DNA of 64,000 bases from Sagittula sp048553715 (GCF_048553715.1 NZ_JBLZNC010000002.1:310001-374000), one strand, 5' to 3'; positions 26,481-37,820 are shown, counted from the stretch's first letter. Notes: a model not told the origin generated them from the letters alone. Program-made: numbers and translations.

Positions 26481-27722
26481 ATGTCCAGCATTCTTACCAA
26501 CCCCGGCGCAATGACTGCTCTGCAAACCCTGAAGTCGGTGAACTCCAACCTCAACGATACGCAGAACATGATTTCGACAGGCAAGCGTGTGTCCAACGCC
26601 AAGGACAATGCCGCTGTCTGGGCCATCTCGAAGAACATGGAATCCGACGTCGCCGGTTTCAAAAAGATCTCCGAGAGCCTCTCGCTGGGTCTGGCAACGA
26701 TCGACGTGGCGCGCAAAGGTGCGGAAACCGTCACCGAGCTGCTGACCGAGGTCAAAGAGAAAGTCGTCGCCGCTCAGGAAGAGAACGTCGACCGCGCGAA
26801 AATCCAGACAGACATCGAAGCGCTGCGCGATCAGGTGGCTGCGGTTGTCAACGCATCCCAGTTCAACGGCCAGTATATGCTGAGCCACACCAGCGACGCC
26901 GCTGACTCTGGCAGCATCAACGTTCTTGCCTCGATCGACCGCGACTCCAGCGGCACTGTCACCTCTACCGACATCAATGTGTCCAAAGAAGACCTTGGCC
27001 AGTCCGCCGCTGTCGCGGGCACGGTTTCTGTCGATGCAGGCACCGCCGCAACCGTCAACGTGGGCGACAAAGCGACCGTTGCCACCTTCCAAGAAGACAC
27101 TGCCGGTGGCCTGTCCGCAGGCAACACCTACCAGTTCACCACCGGTGGCGCGATCGGCTTGACCGCTGATGTGGCCTATGTCGCACGGGAAGGTGACGAA
27201 CTGGGCGATGTTACCGCTGGTCTGGTCATCAAGCTCAACAAACAGGCCACCGAGGACGGCCTGAACATCACCTTCTCGCAAGGGGCCACCGCGGGCACCA
27301 TCGAGATGACAAACGACACCGATGCCAACATTTCGGTTGTGGCGAGCGACTTCCAGCAGGCCGCTTTGGATGGCACCCAAGCGGATGGCACCATTGGTGG
27401 CCGACTGGAGGAGCTGTCGAACATCGATGTGACCACTCAGGATGGTGCTGATGCGGCTCTGGCTGTGATTGACGGCCTGATCGACATTGCCATCGACTCG
27501 GCAGCATCTTTCGGTTCGTCGCAGATGCGTATCGAAACCCAGACCGACTTTATCACCGGTCTGACCGACGCGCTCAGCTCCGGCATCGGCACCTTGATCG
27601 ACGCTGATATGGAAGAAACCTCTGCCCGTCTGCAGGCACTGCAGGTGCAGCAGCAGCTGTCGGTGCAGGCTCTGTCCATCGCGAACAGCGCGCCGCAGTC
27701 CCTGCTGTCGCTCTTCCGCTAA
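26481..27722 (+). CDS. Flagellin 2
   Basis: A 413-residue flagellin, tandem paralogue of the preceding gene. The N-terminal D0/D1 (about 1-165) includes STGKRVSNAKDNAAVWAISKNM. The variable central domain keeps the same plan, including NTYQFTTGG and a DVAYVAREGDEL segment almost identical to its twin. The C-terminus ends SIANSAPQSLLSLFR. GGAAG lies nine bases before the ATG at 26481; an in-frame ATG at 26466 would add five residues and displace the conserved leader. Two subunits may differ in timing or surface properties. A strong hairpin follows. Confidence 0.96.
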   Translation: MSSILTNPGAMTALQTLKSVNSNLNDTQNMISTGKRVSNAKDNAAVWAISKNMESDVAGFKKISESLSLGLATIDVARKGAETVTELLTEVKEKVVAAQEENVDRAKIQTDIEALRDQVAAVVNASQFNGQYMLSHTSDAADSGSINVLASIDRDSSGTVTSTDINVSKEDLGQSAAVAGTVSVDAGTAATVNVGDKATVATFQEDTAGGLSAGNTYQFTTGGAIGLTADVAYVAREGDELGDVTAGLVIKLNKQATEDGLNITFSQGATAGTIEMTNDTDANISVVASDFQQAALDGTQADGTIGGRLEELSNIDVTTQDGADAALAVIDGLIDIAIDSAASFGSSQMRIETQTDFITGLTDALSSGIGTLIDADMEETSARLQALQVQQQLSVQALSIANSAPQSLLSLFR

Positions 27723-27763
27723 GAGTAGCGCGCGTCCTGATGGGCGCTTTGGAGACGCAATGC

Positions 27764-27788
27764 ATGGCCCGCCTCCGGCGGGCCATGT
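27764..27788 (+). terminator. Strong hairpin after flagellin 2
   Basis: An 11-bp perfect stem CATGGCCCGCC/GGCGGGCCATG with a TCC loop, 41 bp after the stop and followed by TGCGTTT. Two further hairpins lie downstream, CACCCG/CGGGTG (27800-27815) and GACCC/GGGTC (27842-27856), before the ppx promoter region. Confidence 0.75.
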
Positions 27789-27889
27789 TGCGTTTCACCA
27801 CCCGCTATCGGGTGCAATCGCAAAAACACGGCGCGTCAAAAGACCCAAATCGGGTCAAGCGTATAACCCCATGTGATAAATCTCGTTTC

Positions 27890-27916
27890 TTGACGCCCCT
27901 GCCCACCGCACATAAT
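27890..27916 (+). promoter_or_regulatory. Candidate sigma-70 promoter of ppx
   Basis: TTGACG (27890-27895) and CATAAT (27911-27916) each match five of six consensus bases. The spacer is only 15 bp, which is short. It lies 23 bp upstream of the ppx ATG. Since the flagellin genes and a strong hairpin separate ppx from ppk1, ppx needs a promoter near here. Confidence 0.4.
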
Positions 27917-27939
27917 GGTCAGGTAATGGGAGACGCCAA

Positions 27940-29478
27940 ATGAACAGTCACGACGACAGCCACGGCCACTGGGACCCCTTTGGCCGCCCCTTGTTCAACG
28001 ATCCCCAGGCGCGCGCACTCAGCCGTGTAGGTGTTGTGGATATGGGGTCGAACTCTGTTCGGATGGTGGTGTTCGATGGCGCGGCCCGCAGCCCTGCCTA
28101 TTTCTTTAACGAAAAGATCATGTGTGGCCTGGGCGAAGGCATGAACCAAACCGGGCATCTGAACCCCGAAGGGCGCGAACGTGCCATGGCGGCAATGCGG
28201 CGGTTCAAACTTCTGGCTGACGGAATGGAATTGTCGGACATGTCGGTGGTGGCCACGGCAGCCATGCGCGACGCCACCGACGGCGCCGAATTCCGGGCCG
28301 AGGTGGAGGCCGAGACAGGGCTGACCATCCACGTGGTTGACGGCGCAGAAGAGGCCCGGCTTTCCGCGCAAGGTGTGCTTTTGGGCTGGCCCGGGTCCTA
28401 CGGGCTGGTGTGCGATATCGGCGGCTCCTCTATGGAACTGGCCGAAATTGGCGATGGCCGCGTGGGGCGGCGCATGACATCGGCGCTTGGCCCGTACAAA
28501 TTGATGGATATCGACGGCGGGGCCAAAGGGCGCGCAGACCATATCAAAAACGAGCTCTCTGCGCTGGCGAATTACATGGGCACCCAGCGCGACCGCCTGT
28601 TTCTGGTCGGCGGCAGCTGGCGCGCCATTGCCCGCATTGACATGCTGCGCCGGGACTACCCCCTGCATGTCTTGCACGAATATCGCATGAGTGCCGAAAA
28701 CGTCCGCGATACCATCACCTTCCTGCAAGACAACGACCACGACAAACTGCGCAAGGCGGCGGGCGTGTCGTCGACCCGAATGTCGCTGGTGCCCTATGCG
28801 GCCGATGTCCTGCAGGGGGTGATCGATTGTTTTGAACCCTCGGACATCGCGATTTCCAGCTACGGGATCCGCGAAGGGCTGTTGTATGAACAAATGCCGC
28901 AGCAGCTCCGCGACCGCGATCCGCTGATCGAGGCCTGCCGCGTGGCCGAAGCGCGCGACGCCCGCCTGCCCGGCTTTGGTCGGCAGCTTTACGAATTCGT
29001 CCTGCCCCTGTTTGGCGAGATTTCCCCCGCGCGCAAACGCCTGATCCACGCGGCATGCCTGCTCCATGACGTCAGCTGGCGCGCGCATCCCGATTACCGG
29101 GCCGAGACCTGTTTCGACAACGCGACGCGGGCGAACCTTGGCGGCTTGAAACATTGGGAGCGGGTCTACCTCGGGCTGTCCTTATTGCACCGCTACAAGA
29201 ACAAGCGCGAAGGCACCCGGTTTGCCGACATGTACGACCTGCTCGACAAGGCCCATCAGGACGAGGCGGAGGTTCTGGGCAAGGCCATGCGGTTCGGCGC
29301 GATGCTGTGGACTTTGGAGGCGACCGCCGGACATGCGCGGCTGTCTTGGGATGGCAAGCGTTTGTCACTGGCCTTGGACAGCGACATGATGGCGCTTTAT
29401 GGCGAGGTCGGTCGCGCCCGCTTCAAATCCTTGGCGCAGGCCTTGGGTGCAGAAGACTACGGTGTCGAAGCGGCCTGA
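27940..29478 (+). CDS. ppx: Exopolyphosphatase, Ppx/GppA family
   Basis: A 512-residue protein of the ASKHA fold. The first phosphate-binding loop reads VVDMGSNSVRMVVFDG (about 28-43). The second, DIGGSSMELAEI, lies near residue 156. A C-terminal HD-like region (about 330-480) includes ARKRLIHAACLLHDVSW. It hydrolyses terminal phosphate from polyphosphate, or pppGpp in GppA-like members, and so opposes Ppk1 encoded 3.2 kb upstream. GGGAGA precedes the ATG. The stop is seven bases from the stop of the convergent gene. Confidence 0.95.
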   Translation: MNSHDDSHGHWDPFGRPLFNDPQARALSRVGVVDMGSNSVRMVVFDGAARSPAYFFNEKIMCGLGEGMNQTGHLNPEGRERAMAAMRRFKLLADGMELSDMSVVATAAMRDATDGAEFRAEVEAETGLTIHVVDGAEEARLSAQGVLLGWPGSYGLVCDIGGSSMELAEIGDGRVGRRMTSALGPYKLMDIDGGAKGRADHIKNELSALANYMGTQRDRLFLVGGSWRAIARIDMLRRDYPLHVLHEYRMSAENVRDTITFLQDNDHDKLRKAAGVSSTRMSLVPYAADVLQGVIDCFEPSDIAISSYGIREGLLYEQMPQQLRDRDPLIEACRVAEARDARLPGFGRQLYEFVLPLFGEISPARKRLIHAACLLHDVSWRAHPDYRAETCFDNATRANLGGLKHWERVYLGLSLLHRYKNKREGTRFADMYDLLDKAHQDEAEVLGKAMRFGAMLWTLEATAGHARLSWDGKRLSLALDSDMMALYGEVGRARFKSLAQALGAEDYGVEAA

Positions 29479-29485
29479 AGGGCCG

Positions 29486-29842
29486 TTACAGCTCGATCTC
29501 TTCCGGCGTCTCACCCACCGGCGCGTCTGGCGCCGGCGGCGTCTTACGGCGGATCACGATGTCCCCGTTATCGCGCATTTCAGGAGGATGGTAGGCTGAC
29601 CAGTCCTCGACCTCCTCTAGAATATCGCGCAGGGCGGGACCCATTTCTGTCAGAAAATCCTGCATCATCGGCTGGAATTCCCGCATCGCCCCCTGCAGCT
29701 CGTCCAGTGTCGGCTCCATCTCGGACATCAGCCCGCGAAAGAACAAGCGTGCCCCTTCTTGCATCAGGTCAAATCCCCCGTCGTCGTCTTGGGCGGCGAG
29801 AGGTGACGCGATCAAAAGGCACAGGGCTGCGTGGCGTATCAT
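29486..29842 (-). CDS. Small secreted protein of unknown function
   Basis: A 118-residue protein with a signal peptide (about 1-18, ALCLLIASPLAAQ). A mature region follows that is methionine- and glutamate-rich and predicted helical (MQEGARLFFRGLMSEMEPTL and FLTEMGPALRDILEEVEDW), with a proline-rich tail. No catalytic motif is visible. Homologues in Rhodobacteraceae are, as I recall, often labelled AAA+ ATPase, but nothing here supports that: there is no Walker motif. I chose the ATG at 29842 for the signal peptide. It is the last gene of a minus-strand run with the EEP and DjiA genes. Confidence 0.75.
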   Translation of the reverse strand: MIRHAALCLLIASPLAAQDDDGGFDLMQEGARLFFRGLMSEMEPTLDELQGAMREFQPMMQDFLTEMGPALRDILEEVEDWSAYHPPEMRDNGDIVIRRKTPPAPDAPVGETPEEIEL

Positions 29843-29885
29843 ACACCAAAGGTAACGCCGCGCAGCCAAACCGCAAGGGCGGCGT

Positions 29886-30890
29886 TCAGATCGACAGATC
29901 CAGCGTCACCGGAAAATGGTCCGAGGCGTCAAGCAGCGCCTTGCGCAAGGCGTCATCCTGCCAACACTGCGGGTCGTCGAACGGGTGCCAGATCCGCCAA
30001 CGTGGCATATGCCGCCTGCGCAGGCCATCAGACACCATGATGTAATCCAAAAGGGCCTGCAGGTACCGCTGCTCATGTTCTAGATAGAACCGCGCGGTCG
30101 TTGGCTGGGCGCTGATCCGGCTGACCAAGGCGCGCGAAGCATGCGGATCATACAGCGCATGCGGCGGCTGGCCGAGGATAATCTCCACCGAAGACTTGCC
30201 AAAGAGATGTTCGAATTCATCCAGCCCCGGACCGTCGTTGAGATCCCCCAGAACGATCACCTCCTCCCCCGCTTCAAGCAAGCTGTCGATCCTGCGCCGC
30301 AGCCAGACCGCCTGCGCCAATTGTTTGCGCCGGTTGGCGATGGACAGGCGCAACACATCCTCGGGCGACTTTGCGCCATGGGGGGCTTTGGATTTCAGGT
30401 GCGCACCGATCATGCGGAATTCGGCGCCATCCACCGTCTTTGCCTGCAGCTCTAGCGGTGGTTTGGAAAACCGCACCGCATCGGGCGCCGCGTCCACATC
30501 CAGATCAATCGCGAAGACATCGTCGAACCGCGGTGCATCCGGCCCCGCGCCGGGATCATGGGTCACGGACAACACAGCCGGATCGTACATCAGCGCGATT
30601 TCCTGCTGCGTGTCATTGGTAAAGCCGGTCACCACCGCCGAGGTCCGCAGGCCAAATTCCTCTGCGAAACGGGACAGTGCGCGGGTGGACGACCGCCGCG
30701 CGGAGGTATCGGGGGCCTCGATCACCATGACAGCGTCGGCATCCATGGCACGGAACACCTGCGCCAAGGCGGTGATTTGCTGGCGGCGTGGCAGTTTGCG
30801 CCGCGCGGTGATCACATCGTCAACCAGCAACGCCCCGTCATCGTCAAACAGAGCGTCGAACCATTCCACGTTATAGGTTGCGATCCGCAC
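29886..30890 (-). CDS. Endonuclease/exonuclease/phosphatase family protein
   Basis: A 334-residue cytoplasmic EEP-fold hydrolase. Characteristic active-site strings in order are ATYNVEWF (residue 4 on), VIEAPD with the metal glutamate, GAHLKSK, LGDLND, LLDYIMVS and the C-terminal SDHFPVTLDL. All metal and phosphate ligands of the fold are present, so it should be an active Mg2+-dependent phosphodiesterase or phosphomonoesterase; the substrate is unknown. There is no signal peptide. It follows the DjiA-like gene by three bases, indicating co-transcription. Confidence 0.9.
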   Translation of the reverse strand: MRIATYNVEWFDALFDDDGALLVDDVITARRKLPRRQQITALAQVFRAMDADAVMVIEAPDTSARRSSTRALSRFAEEFGLRTSAVVTGFTNDTQQEIALMYDPAVLSVTHDPGAGPDAPRFDDVFAIDLDVDAAPDAVRFSKPPLELQAKTVDGAEFRMIGAHLKSKAPHGAKSPEDVLRLSIANRRKQLAQAVWLRRRIDSLLEAGEEVIVLGDLNDGPGLDEFEHLFGKSSVEIILGQPPHALYDPHASRALVSRISAQPTTARFYLEHEQRYLQALLDYIMVSDGLRRRHMPRWRIWHPFDDPQCWQDDALRKALLDASDHFPVTLDLSI

Positions 30891-30893
30891 CGA

Positions 30894-31577
30894 TCAGGCT
30901 GCCGTCCGGGTCGAGATTTCTTCCCAAGCGCGATTGATGTCGGCCATGCGCCGCTCCGCGATTTTGAGCGCCTCTTCCGGCACGCCACGCGCGATCATCG
31001 TATCAGGATGGCTGTCGCGCACCATCTGCCGCCAGTGTTTGCGGATGTCGGGCAGCGGCGTGTCAGGTGTCACCCCAAGCACCGTATAGGGATCGGATGC
31101 GCAATCGGGCACCCAACGGGCGCGCAGGCTGCGAAACCGCATCTCGTCCATCTCGAAGGCCTCGGCCACACTGGACAAAAACGCATCCTCCGCCGGATGA
31201 TACCGGCCGTCGGCCATGGCGATGTGAAACAGGCCTTCCATCACGTCGCACAGAACGCTGTGGTTGTCGTCAAACATTTTGCGGATCCGGCGGGCGTAGT
31301 CCTCGAACCCGGCCACATCCTGACGGGCCAGATTGAACACGCGGGCGGCATTCTCTTCCTCTTCGGGGGCGATGCGGAACACCTCGCGAAAAGCCGTCAC
31401 CTCCGCACGGGTCACAAGCCCGTCAGCCTTTGCCATCTTTGCCGACAGGGCGATGACCGCGATGGTAAAGGCCACCGTCCGCTCTGGCGGGGTGCGCATG
31501 CGTTCGAACAAATGGCTCAGCCCCTCGCCCGAGGTAAGCGCCGCCAATGCCTGCGTTATGCGTGACCAAATCGACAT
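30894..31577 (-). CDS. TerB plus J-domain co-chaperone (DjiA/DjlA-like)
   Basis: A 227-residue protein. An N-terminal TerB-like helical domain (about 33-150) has the duplicated acidic segments AKMAKADGLVTRAEV and HIAMADGRYHPAEDAF. A C-terminal J domain (about 162-225) carries the HPD tripeptide at 190-192 that stimulates DnaK. E. coli DjlA has an N-terminal transmembrane helix, which is absent here, as in the soluble alphaproteobacterial DjiA form. It probably recruits DnaK to envelope- or stress-related clients (inference). It heads the minus-strand run ending at 29486. Confidence 0.9.
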   Translation of the reverse strand: MSIWSRITQALAALTSGEGLSHLFERMRTPPERTVAFTIAVIALSAKMAKADGLVTRAEVTAFREVFRIAPEEEENAARVFNLARQDVAGFEDYARRIRKMFDDNHSVLCDVMEGLFHIAMADGRYHPAEDAFLSSVAEAFEMDEMRFRSLRARWVPDCASDPYTVLGVTPDTPLPDIRKHWRQMVRDSHPDTMIARGVPEEALKIAERRMADINRAWEEISTRTAA

Positions 31578-31670
31578 AGACCCATATTACCGCGCCGCAG
31601 CATGGGTGTCAGGACGTGAAATGTAGAATTTTCGGGAGAACTGTTTACCGCAGCTTAGGGAAGGTGGCGC

Positions 31671-32288
31671 TCAGGACAGAACGGTGACCCGATCCAGCTC
31701 GCGGATTTCGGCACGCAGCCCGGCTGTCCCGTTGGTAAAGCTCACCATCGGCGCATCCAGATATGGCGCCAGCAGGGCCTTGAGCTCATCTGCGCGCGGG
31801 TGCCGCACCTCCAGCCCGGTCAGTGCCACGTCGTCTCCGGCAAGGCTTTTGCCCGGCGGCACGGGCACATGCCACTGGATCAGCGCCGGAAACAACCCGT
31901 CAAAAGGCAGCAGACCGTCCTCTGGCACAGCCATGGTCCAGCTTAGCCCACCGCGCGTCAGATGCACCGCCCGCCCCGCCATGGGCAAGGCCGCAATGGC
32001 CGCATCGATATCGTCGACCGTACAAACCCACTTATCCAACCGCGCAGGGCCCGTAAAATGGTCCAGCCCGAACCAGCGCGCCCCCTCGACCGGCGGGCCA
32101 GAGGGATCGATTGCAATGGCTTCGAGATACAGAGCCGGGTTCAGTCCCATCAACTGGTTATGGGTGCCAAACCTTGGATGGGCGCCGCCCCCGCCCATGG
32201 TCCGCCCTAGCGTGTGTTCCACATGGGCGATCGCCTCGGCCAAAGTTTCGCCCAGCACAGCGATGTGATCCAGTGTCAGTTTGACCAT
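31671..32288 (-). CDS. VOC family (glyoxalase-like domain) protein
   Basis: A 205-residue protein opening VKLTLDHIAVLGETL, the usual first strand of vicinal-oxygen-chelate folds with a metal-ligand histidine (His8). YLEAIAID is a second likely metal-ligand strand, and LTRGGLSWTMAVP forms part of the second half. The pattern matches the Glyoxalase_3-type single-domain family found widely in Rhodobacterales. The reaction is unknown; relatives include dioxygenases, isomerases and antibiotic-resistance proteins. It is divergent from nhaA, with a 140-bp intergenic region containing a perfect inverted repeat. Confidence 0.82.
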   Translation of the reverse strand: MVKLTLDHIAVLGETLAEAIAHVEHTLGRTMGGGGAHPRFGTHNQLMGLNPALYLEAIAIDPSGPPVEGARWFGLDHFTGPARLDKWVCTVDDIDAAIAALPMAGRAVHLTRGGLSWTMAVPEDGLLPFDGLFPALIQWHVPVPPGKSLAGDDVALTGLEVRHPRADELKALLAPYLDAPMVSFTNGTAGLRAEIRELDRVTVLS

Positions 32289-32321
32289 TCGTTAACCTTC
32301 ATGAAGCCAAGGAACGATATG

Positions 32322-32347
32322 TGCGCTTTGCGCCGCTGCAAAGCGCA
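32322..32347. promoter_or_regulatory. Perfect 10-bp inverted repeat between VOC gene and nhaA
   Basis: TGCGCTTTGC (32322-32331) and GCAAAGCGCA (32338-32347) flank a six-base centre GCCGCT. It lies 81 bp upstream of nhaA and 33 bp upstream of the VOC gene start, in a divergent promoter region. It may be a dimeric regulator operator or an RNA hairpin; no recognised regulator motif matches. Confidence 0.5.
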
Positions 32348-32428
32348 AAAGTTGCGTTTTCACGTTGAAAATTGCGCCAAACACCCCATTTTGCCACAGA
32401 ACAATTACACCCAACGGGAGGATACTGG

Positions 32429-33616
32429 ATGCTGCTTCGCGCGCTGGACCGTTTTTTCAGCCACGAGGCGTCAGGGGGCATATTACTGATGCTCTCGGCG
32501 ATAGCTGCGATGATCGTGGCGAACTCGGGACTTTCTTCGATCTACGATGGCGTGCTTGGCAGTTATTTTGCCGTCACGATCAACGGCGACGGCCTTGAGA
32601 AACCGCTGATCCTGTGGATCAACGACGGTCTCATGGCGATTTTCTTCTTTCTTATCGGGCTGGAGCTGAAGGCCGAACTGCTGGAAGGCAAGCTCAAGAA
32701 CCCCTCGGACGTGGTGCTGCCCGGTGTGGCGGCGATTGGTGGCATGGCCCTGCCCGCGCTGGTGTATCTTGCGTTCAACTACAGCGACCCCGCGACCGTC
32801 AATGGCTGGGCGATTCCTGCGGCGACCGACATTGCCTTTGCCCTTGGCGTGCTGGCGCTGGTCGGGGACCGTGTGCCGTCCTCGCTAAAAGTGTTCCTGC
32901 TGACGCTGGCCATTCTGGACGACATGGGCGCGATCGTAATCATCGCCCTGTTCTATACCGCCGAGCTAAAGGTCAATTACCTGTTCATGGCGCTGATCCC
33001 GCTGGCGGTCATGTGGTATCTGAACCACAAGCGCGTGCACCGCTACGCCCCGATTCTGATGCTGGGCGTCATTTTGTGGGTGCTGGTGCTGAAATCCGGT
33101 GTTCACGCGACATTGGCCGGTGTGGTCACGGCGTTCTTTGTCCCGCTGAAGGACAAGTGGGGCAAATCCCCGCTGCATTCGCTGGAACATAACCTGTCCC
33201 CTTACGTGCTCTATGTGATCATCCCTGTCTTTGCCTTCGCCAACGCGGGCGTTGTGCTGCAAGGCATGTCGCTGAGCGATCTGGCCGCACCGCTGCCCTT
33301 GGGCATCGCCTTGGGTCTGATTGTGGGCAAGCAGTTGGGCGTCTTTGGCTGTACGTGGTTGATGGTCAAACTGGGATGGGCACGCATGCCGCATGGCGCG
33401 ACATGGGCGCAAATCTACGGCATCGCTTGCCTTGCGGGCATCGGCTTTACCATGTCGCTGTTCATCGGCTCGCTCAGCTTTGATGATCCGATCCTGATGA
33501 ACCAGGTCCGCCTTGGCGTTTTGGGTGGCTCTATCGTGTCGGGCATTCTGGGCTATCTGGCCCTGCGTCTGTCCACCGCGCCGGACGCAGAGCCCGAGTC
33601 GCTGGCCGCCGAATAA
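32429..33616 (+). CDS. nhaA: Na+/H+ antiporter NhaA
   Basis: A 395-residue inner-membrane antiporter that expels Na+ in exchange for protons and so supports pH and salt homeostasis. Family signatures are the N-terminal FFSHEASGGILLMLSAIAAM, INDGLMAIFFFLIGLELK, and AIPAATDIAFALGVLALVG. The essential aspartate pair lies in LTLAILDDMGAI, and the C-terminal IACLAGIGFTMSLFIGSLSF follows. Length and about twelve helices fit the family. GGGAGG sits nine bases before the ATG at 32429. It is transcribed alone up to a shared terminator. Confidence 0.97.
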   Translation: MLLRALDRFFSHEASGGILLMLSAIAAMIVANSGLSSIYDGVLGSYFAVTINGDGLEKPLILWINDGLMAIFFFLIGLELKAELLEGKLKNPSDVVLPGVAAIGGMALPALVYLAFNYSDPATVNGWAIPAATDIAFALGVLALVGDRVPSSLKVFLLTLAILDDMGAIVIIALFYTAELKVNYLFMALIPLAVMWYLNHKRVHRYAPILMLGVILWVLVLKSGVHATLAGVVTAFFVPLKDKWGKSPLHSLEHNLSPYVLYVIIPVFAFANAGVVLQGMSLSDLAAPLPLGIALGLIVGKQLGVFGCTWLMVKLGWARMPHGATWAQIYGIACLAGIGFTMSLFIGSLSFDDPILMNQVRLGVLGGSIVSGILGYLALRLSTAPDAEPESLAAE

Positions 33617-33636
33617 ACCCGTCTATGCGACGCAAA

Positions 33637-33668
33637 AAACGCGGCCTCGTGAAAACGGGGCCGCGTTT
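33637..33668. terminator. Bidirectional terminator between nhaA and the mutase gene
   Basis: Stem AAACGCGGCC/GGCCGCGTTT (33637-33646 and 33659-33668) around a 12-nt centre that can extend the pairing. A residues on the left and TT plus CGTTT on the right allow use in both directions. It lies 20 bp after nhaA and 22 bp beyond the mutase stop. Confidence 0.8.
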
Positions 33669-33689
33669 CGTTTGAATCGCTGGATGATC

Positions 33690-35819
<2,130 letters not shown>

Positions 35820-36847
35820 TGTCTTGTCCTCTCCTCTGCGGCGTCTGTGGCGAAGTGTTCTTCGTCCGTGTCAGGGCCGCCCCTGATATCAATGTGGCCA
35901 GACCATCCGCCCCTGCGCGCAGCCAGAACAGATCGTCGACATAAGCCTCGCGCAGATGCGCGGATTGTTGGGCGTCAAACGGCATGTACCGCCCTTCTTG
36001 TGCGCCCAATGCGCCCGCCTGCCCGCCCCGCTGCAAAAGCTGCTGCCGCAGGGTGTTTGCATCCTTTGACGCGTTGCGTTGCTCGGACGTGGCCTTCGGG
36101 ACATCTCGGTCTGTCACCGCAGAGAGCCACAGATCGGGACGGCTGGCGCAATCGTCGAACAATGTCACCATAATAGCGGTCTGCGGACAGGCCTGCGCGA
36201 GATCCGTGATCACATGCCGCCACGTCCTGTCGCCTTGCCCCAACGTCGCGATCCGTGCGGCATCGGGAACATCGACCCCGCGATCAATCAGATAGGCCAG
36301 CAGCGACGCCCACCACAGATCCAGCGCGCGGATCTGCAAGACAATCGCGTCCACCGGACCTGTGACAGCGACCATCTGCCCAAGACGCGGACCCGCATCC
36401 AGATACAGCGCCCCCTCGCGCAGACATTTGCGCGGCATACCGAGCATGTTTTCGTCGGAAATTAGCAAGATAGGAGTTTGCACATCGCGGATCTGCGCTG
36501 CCAGCCGATCCGCTGCCGCGGGGTCGCCCCCCATCGCGTCATGTAGTCGTCCATCGCGGGTTTGACGCGGTCCCCAAACCGTCACCCCGAGGGACTTCAG
36601 CGTGCCGCGTTGAGCGCGGCAAAAGCTCTGCAGGCTTGTCGTCGCCGTGCGATGCGCCCCCACATGCAAGATCAGTCCCATCGCCGCAGCCACCCCTGAC
36701 AGTTGCCCGACCACCCCACTGTGATCGCTTTGCATCGGGGCCGAGTATCCGGCGCAGCCCTTTGGCATCCTGTTAAAGGTAAAATTTTCATTGGGCGTCT
36801 TGTCGCAGCCCTGTGCGGCTGCGGCCCAAGAGTTTATATAGAGCTTT

Positions 36848-37285
36848 ATGAAAAGGTTCTTCGCTTTGAGCGGGCTTTGCGCCCAGATGTTGCTGGCCGC
36901 GCCTGTTGTAGCCGCCGAAAACGATCCCGTTGTGGACATTGTGGTGCCGGCCGCCGACACCACGCTGGAAGACTGGCTGTGGGTCAAACGCCCCGTTGTG
37001 GTCTTTGCCGACAGCCCAAACGACCCCAGATTTCGTGAACAGATCGAACTTTTGCTCGACCGTCCCGATGCGCTGGACGACCTCGATGTGGTTGTGATCA
37101 CCGACAGCGACCCCGCCGCGCGCAGCGCGGTGCGGCAGGCCCTGCGGCCACGGGGCTTTGCGCTGGTGGTCTTGGCCAAAGACGGCACCATCGTCACACG
37201 CAAGCCGCGCCCTTGGTCGGTGAGAGAGATCAGCCGCTCCATCGACAAGTTGCCGCTGCGACAGGACGAGCTGCGCAGCCAATAA
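36848..37285 (+). CDS. DUF4174 domain secreted protein
   Basis: A 145-residue protein with a signal peptide (about 1-22, LLAAPVVAAE) and a DUF4174 domain (about 38-137). The domain has a thioredoxin-like secondary structure: WVKRPVVVFADSPNDPRF, then DVVVITDSDPAARSAVR, then ALVVLAKDGTIVTRKPRPW. There is no CxxC pair, so it is unlikely to be a redox enzyme. The family is common and uncharacterised in Rhodobacterales. It is divergent from the sulfotransferase-like gene and convergent with the next lipoprotein gene (10-bp gap). Confidence 0.88.
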   Translation: MKRFFALSGLCAQMLLAAPVVAAENDPVVDIVVPAADTTLEDWLWVKRPVVVFADSPNDPRFREQIELLLDRPDALDDLDVVVITDSDPAARSAVRQALRPRGFALVVLAKDGTIVTRKPRPWSVREISRSIDKLPLRQDELRSQ

Positions 37286-37295
37286 TCCGCGCGCC

Positions 37296-37820
37296 CTAGA
37301 TCGTGCCCCGCATAAAAAACAGCAGCCGATTTGGGCGATGCAACATCATAAAGGCGTTGGCCGCAGGATCGTAGATCGCCAGCGTGTCCGGCGTCGTCAG
37401 CGCGTAATAGGCGTCGATCTGGAACTGGTCGTCCATGCATTCCATCGCCGGTCCGATGAAGCTGGAAATCAGGCCGACGCCCTCTTCGAGACTGATCGAC
37501 ATCACCTGTTCGGACACCTCGTTCGGCGTCGCGTCCGTCACGTCGAAGGCGACAACCCGCCCCTGTTTGATCAGGCGCAGCCCCGCGCGCACATCGGACA
37601 CCACAGCCACCGGACGCCGCGTGCCCTGCGAGACCAGCTGAAAAATCGCCGCCGTACATTGCCCTTGGGATTCGAAACGCAGCGTTTTGCTGATGTAGAA
37701 ATAGCTCGCCAGTTCCTCGCGCAGCGTCTCTTCGCGGTCGAGCGGACCACACCCGGCAAGCAGCAACAGCGCGCTCAGCAGCACGACCCGCAACGGCAAT
37801 ATGGCATAGACAGACATCAT
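37296..37820 (-). CDS. Predicted lipoprotein of unknown function
   Basis: A 174-residue protein with a lipoprotein signal peptide and lipobox LLAGC (Cys about 24), followed by PLDREETLREELASYFYIS. The mature domain is alpha/beta, with two further cysteines (QGQCTAAIF and AMECMDD) that could form a disulfide. The end, LAIYDPAANAFMMLHRPNRLLFF, is hydrophobic but not a clear membrane helix. No family recognised. Translation could begin at either of two adjacent ATGs. It is the last gene of the pccA-side minus-strand run, 45 bp past a membrane-protein gene. Confidence 0.7.
   Translation of the reverse strand: MMSVYAILPLRVVLLSALLLLAGCGPLDREETLREELASYFYISKTLRFESQGQCTAAIFQLVSQGTRRPVAVVSDVRAGLRLIKQGRVVAFDVTDATPNEVSEQVMSISLEEGVGLISSFIGPAMECMDDQFQIDAYYALTTPDTLAIYDPAANAFMMLHRPNRLLFFMRGTI

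Noticed and set aside
29486..29842. ATPase annotation that homologues of this small secreted protein often carry.
   Set aside because: No Walker A or B motif and only about 100 mature residues.
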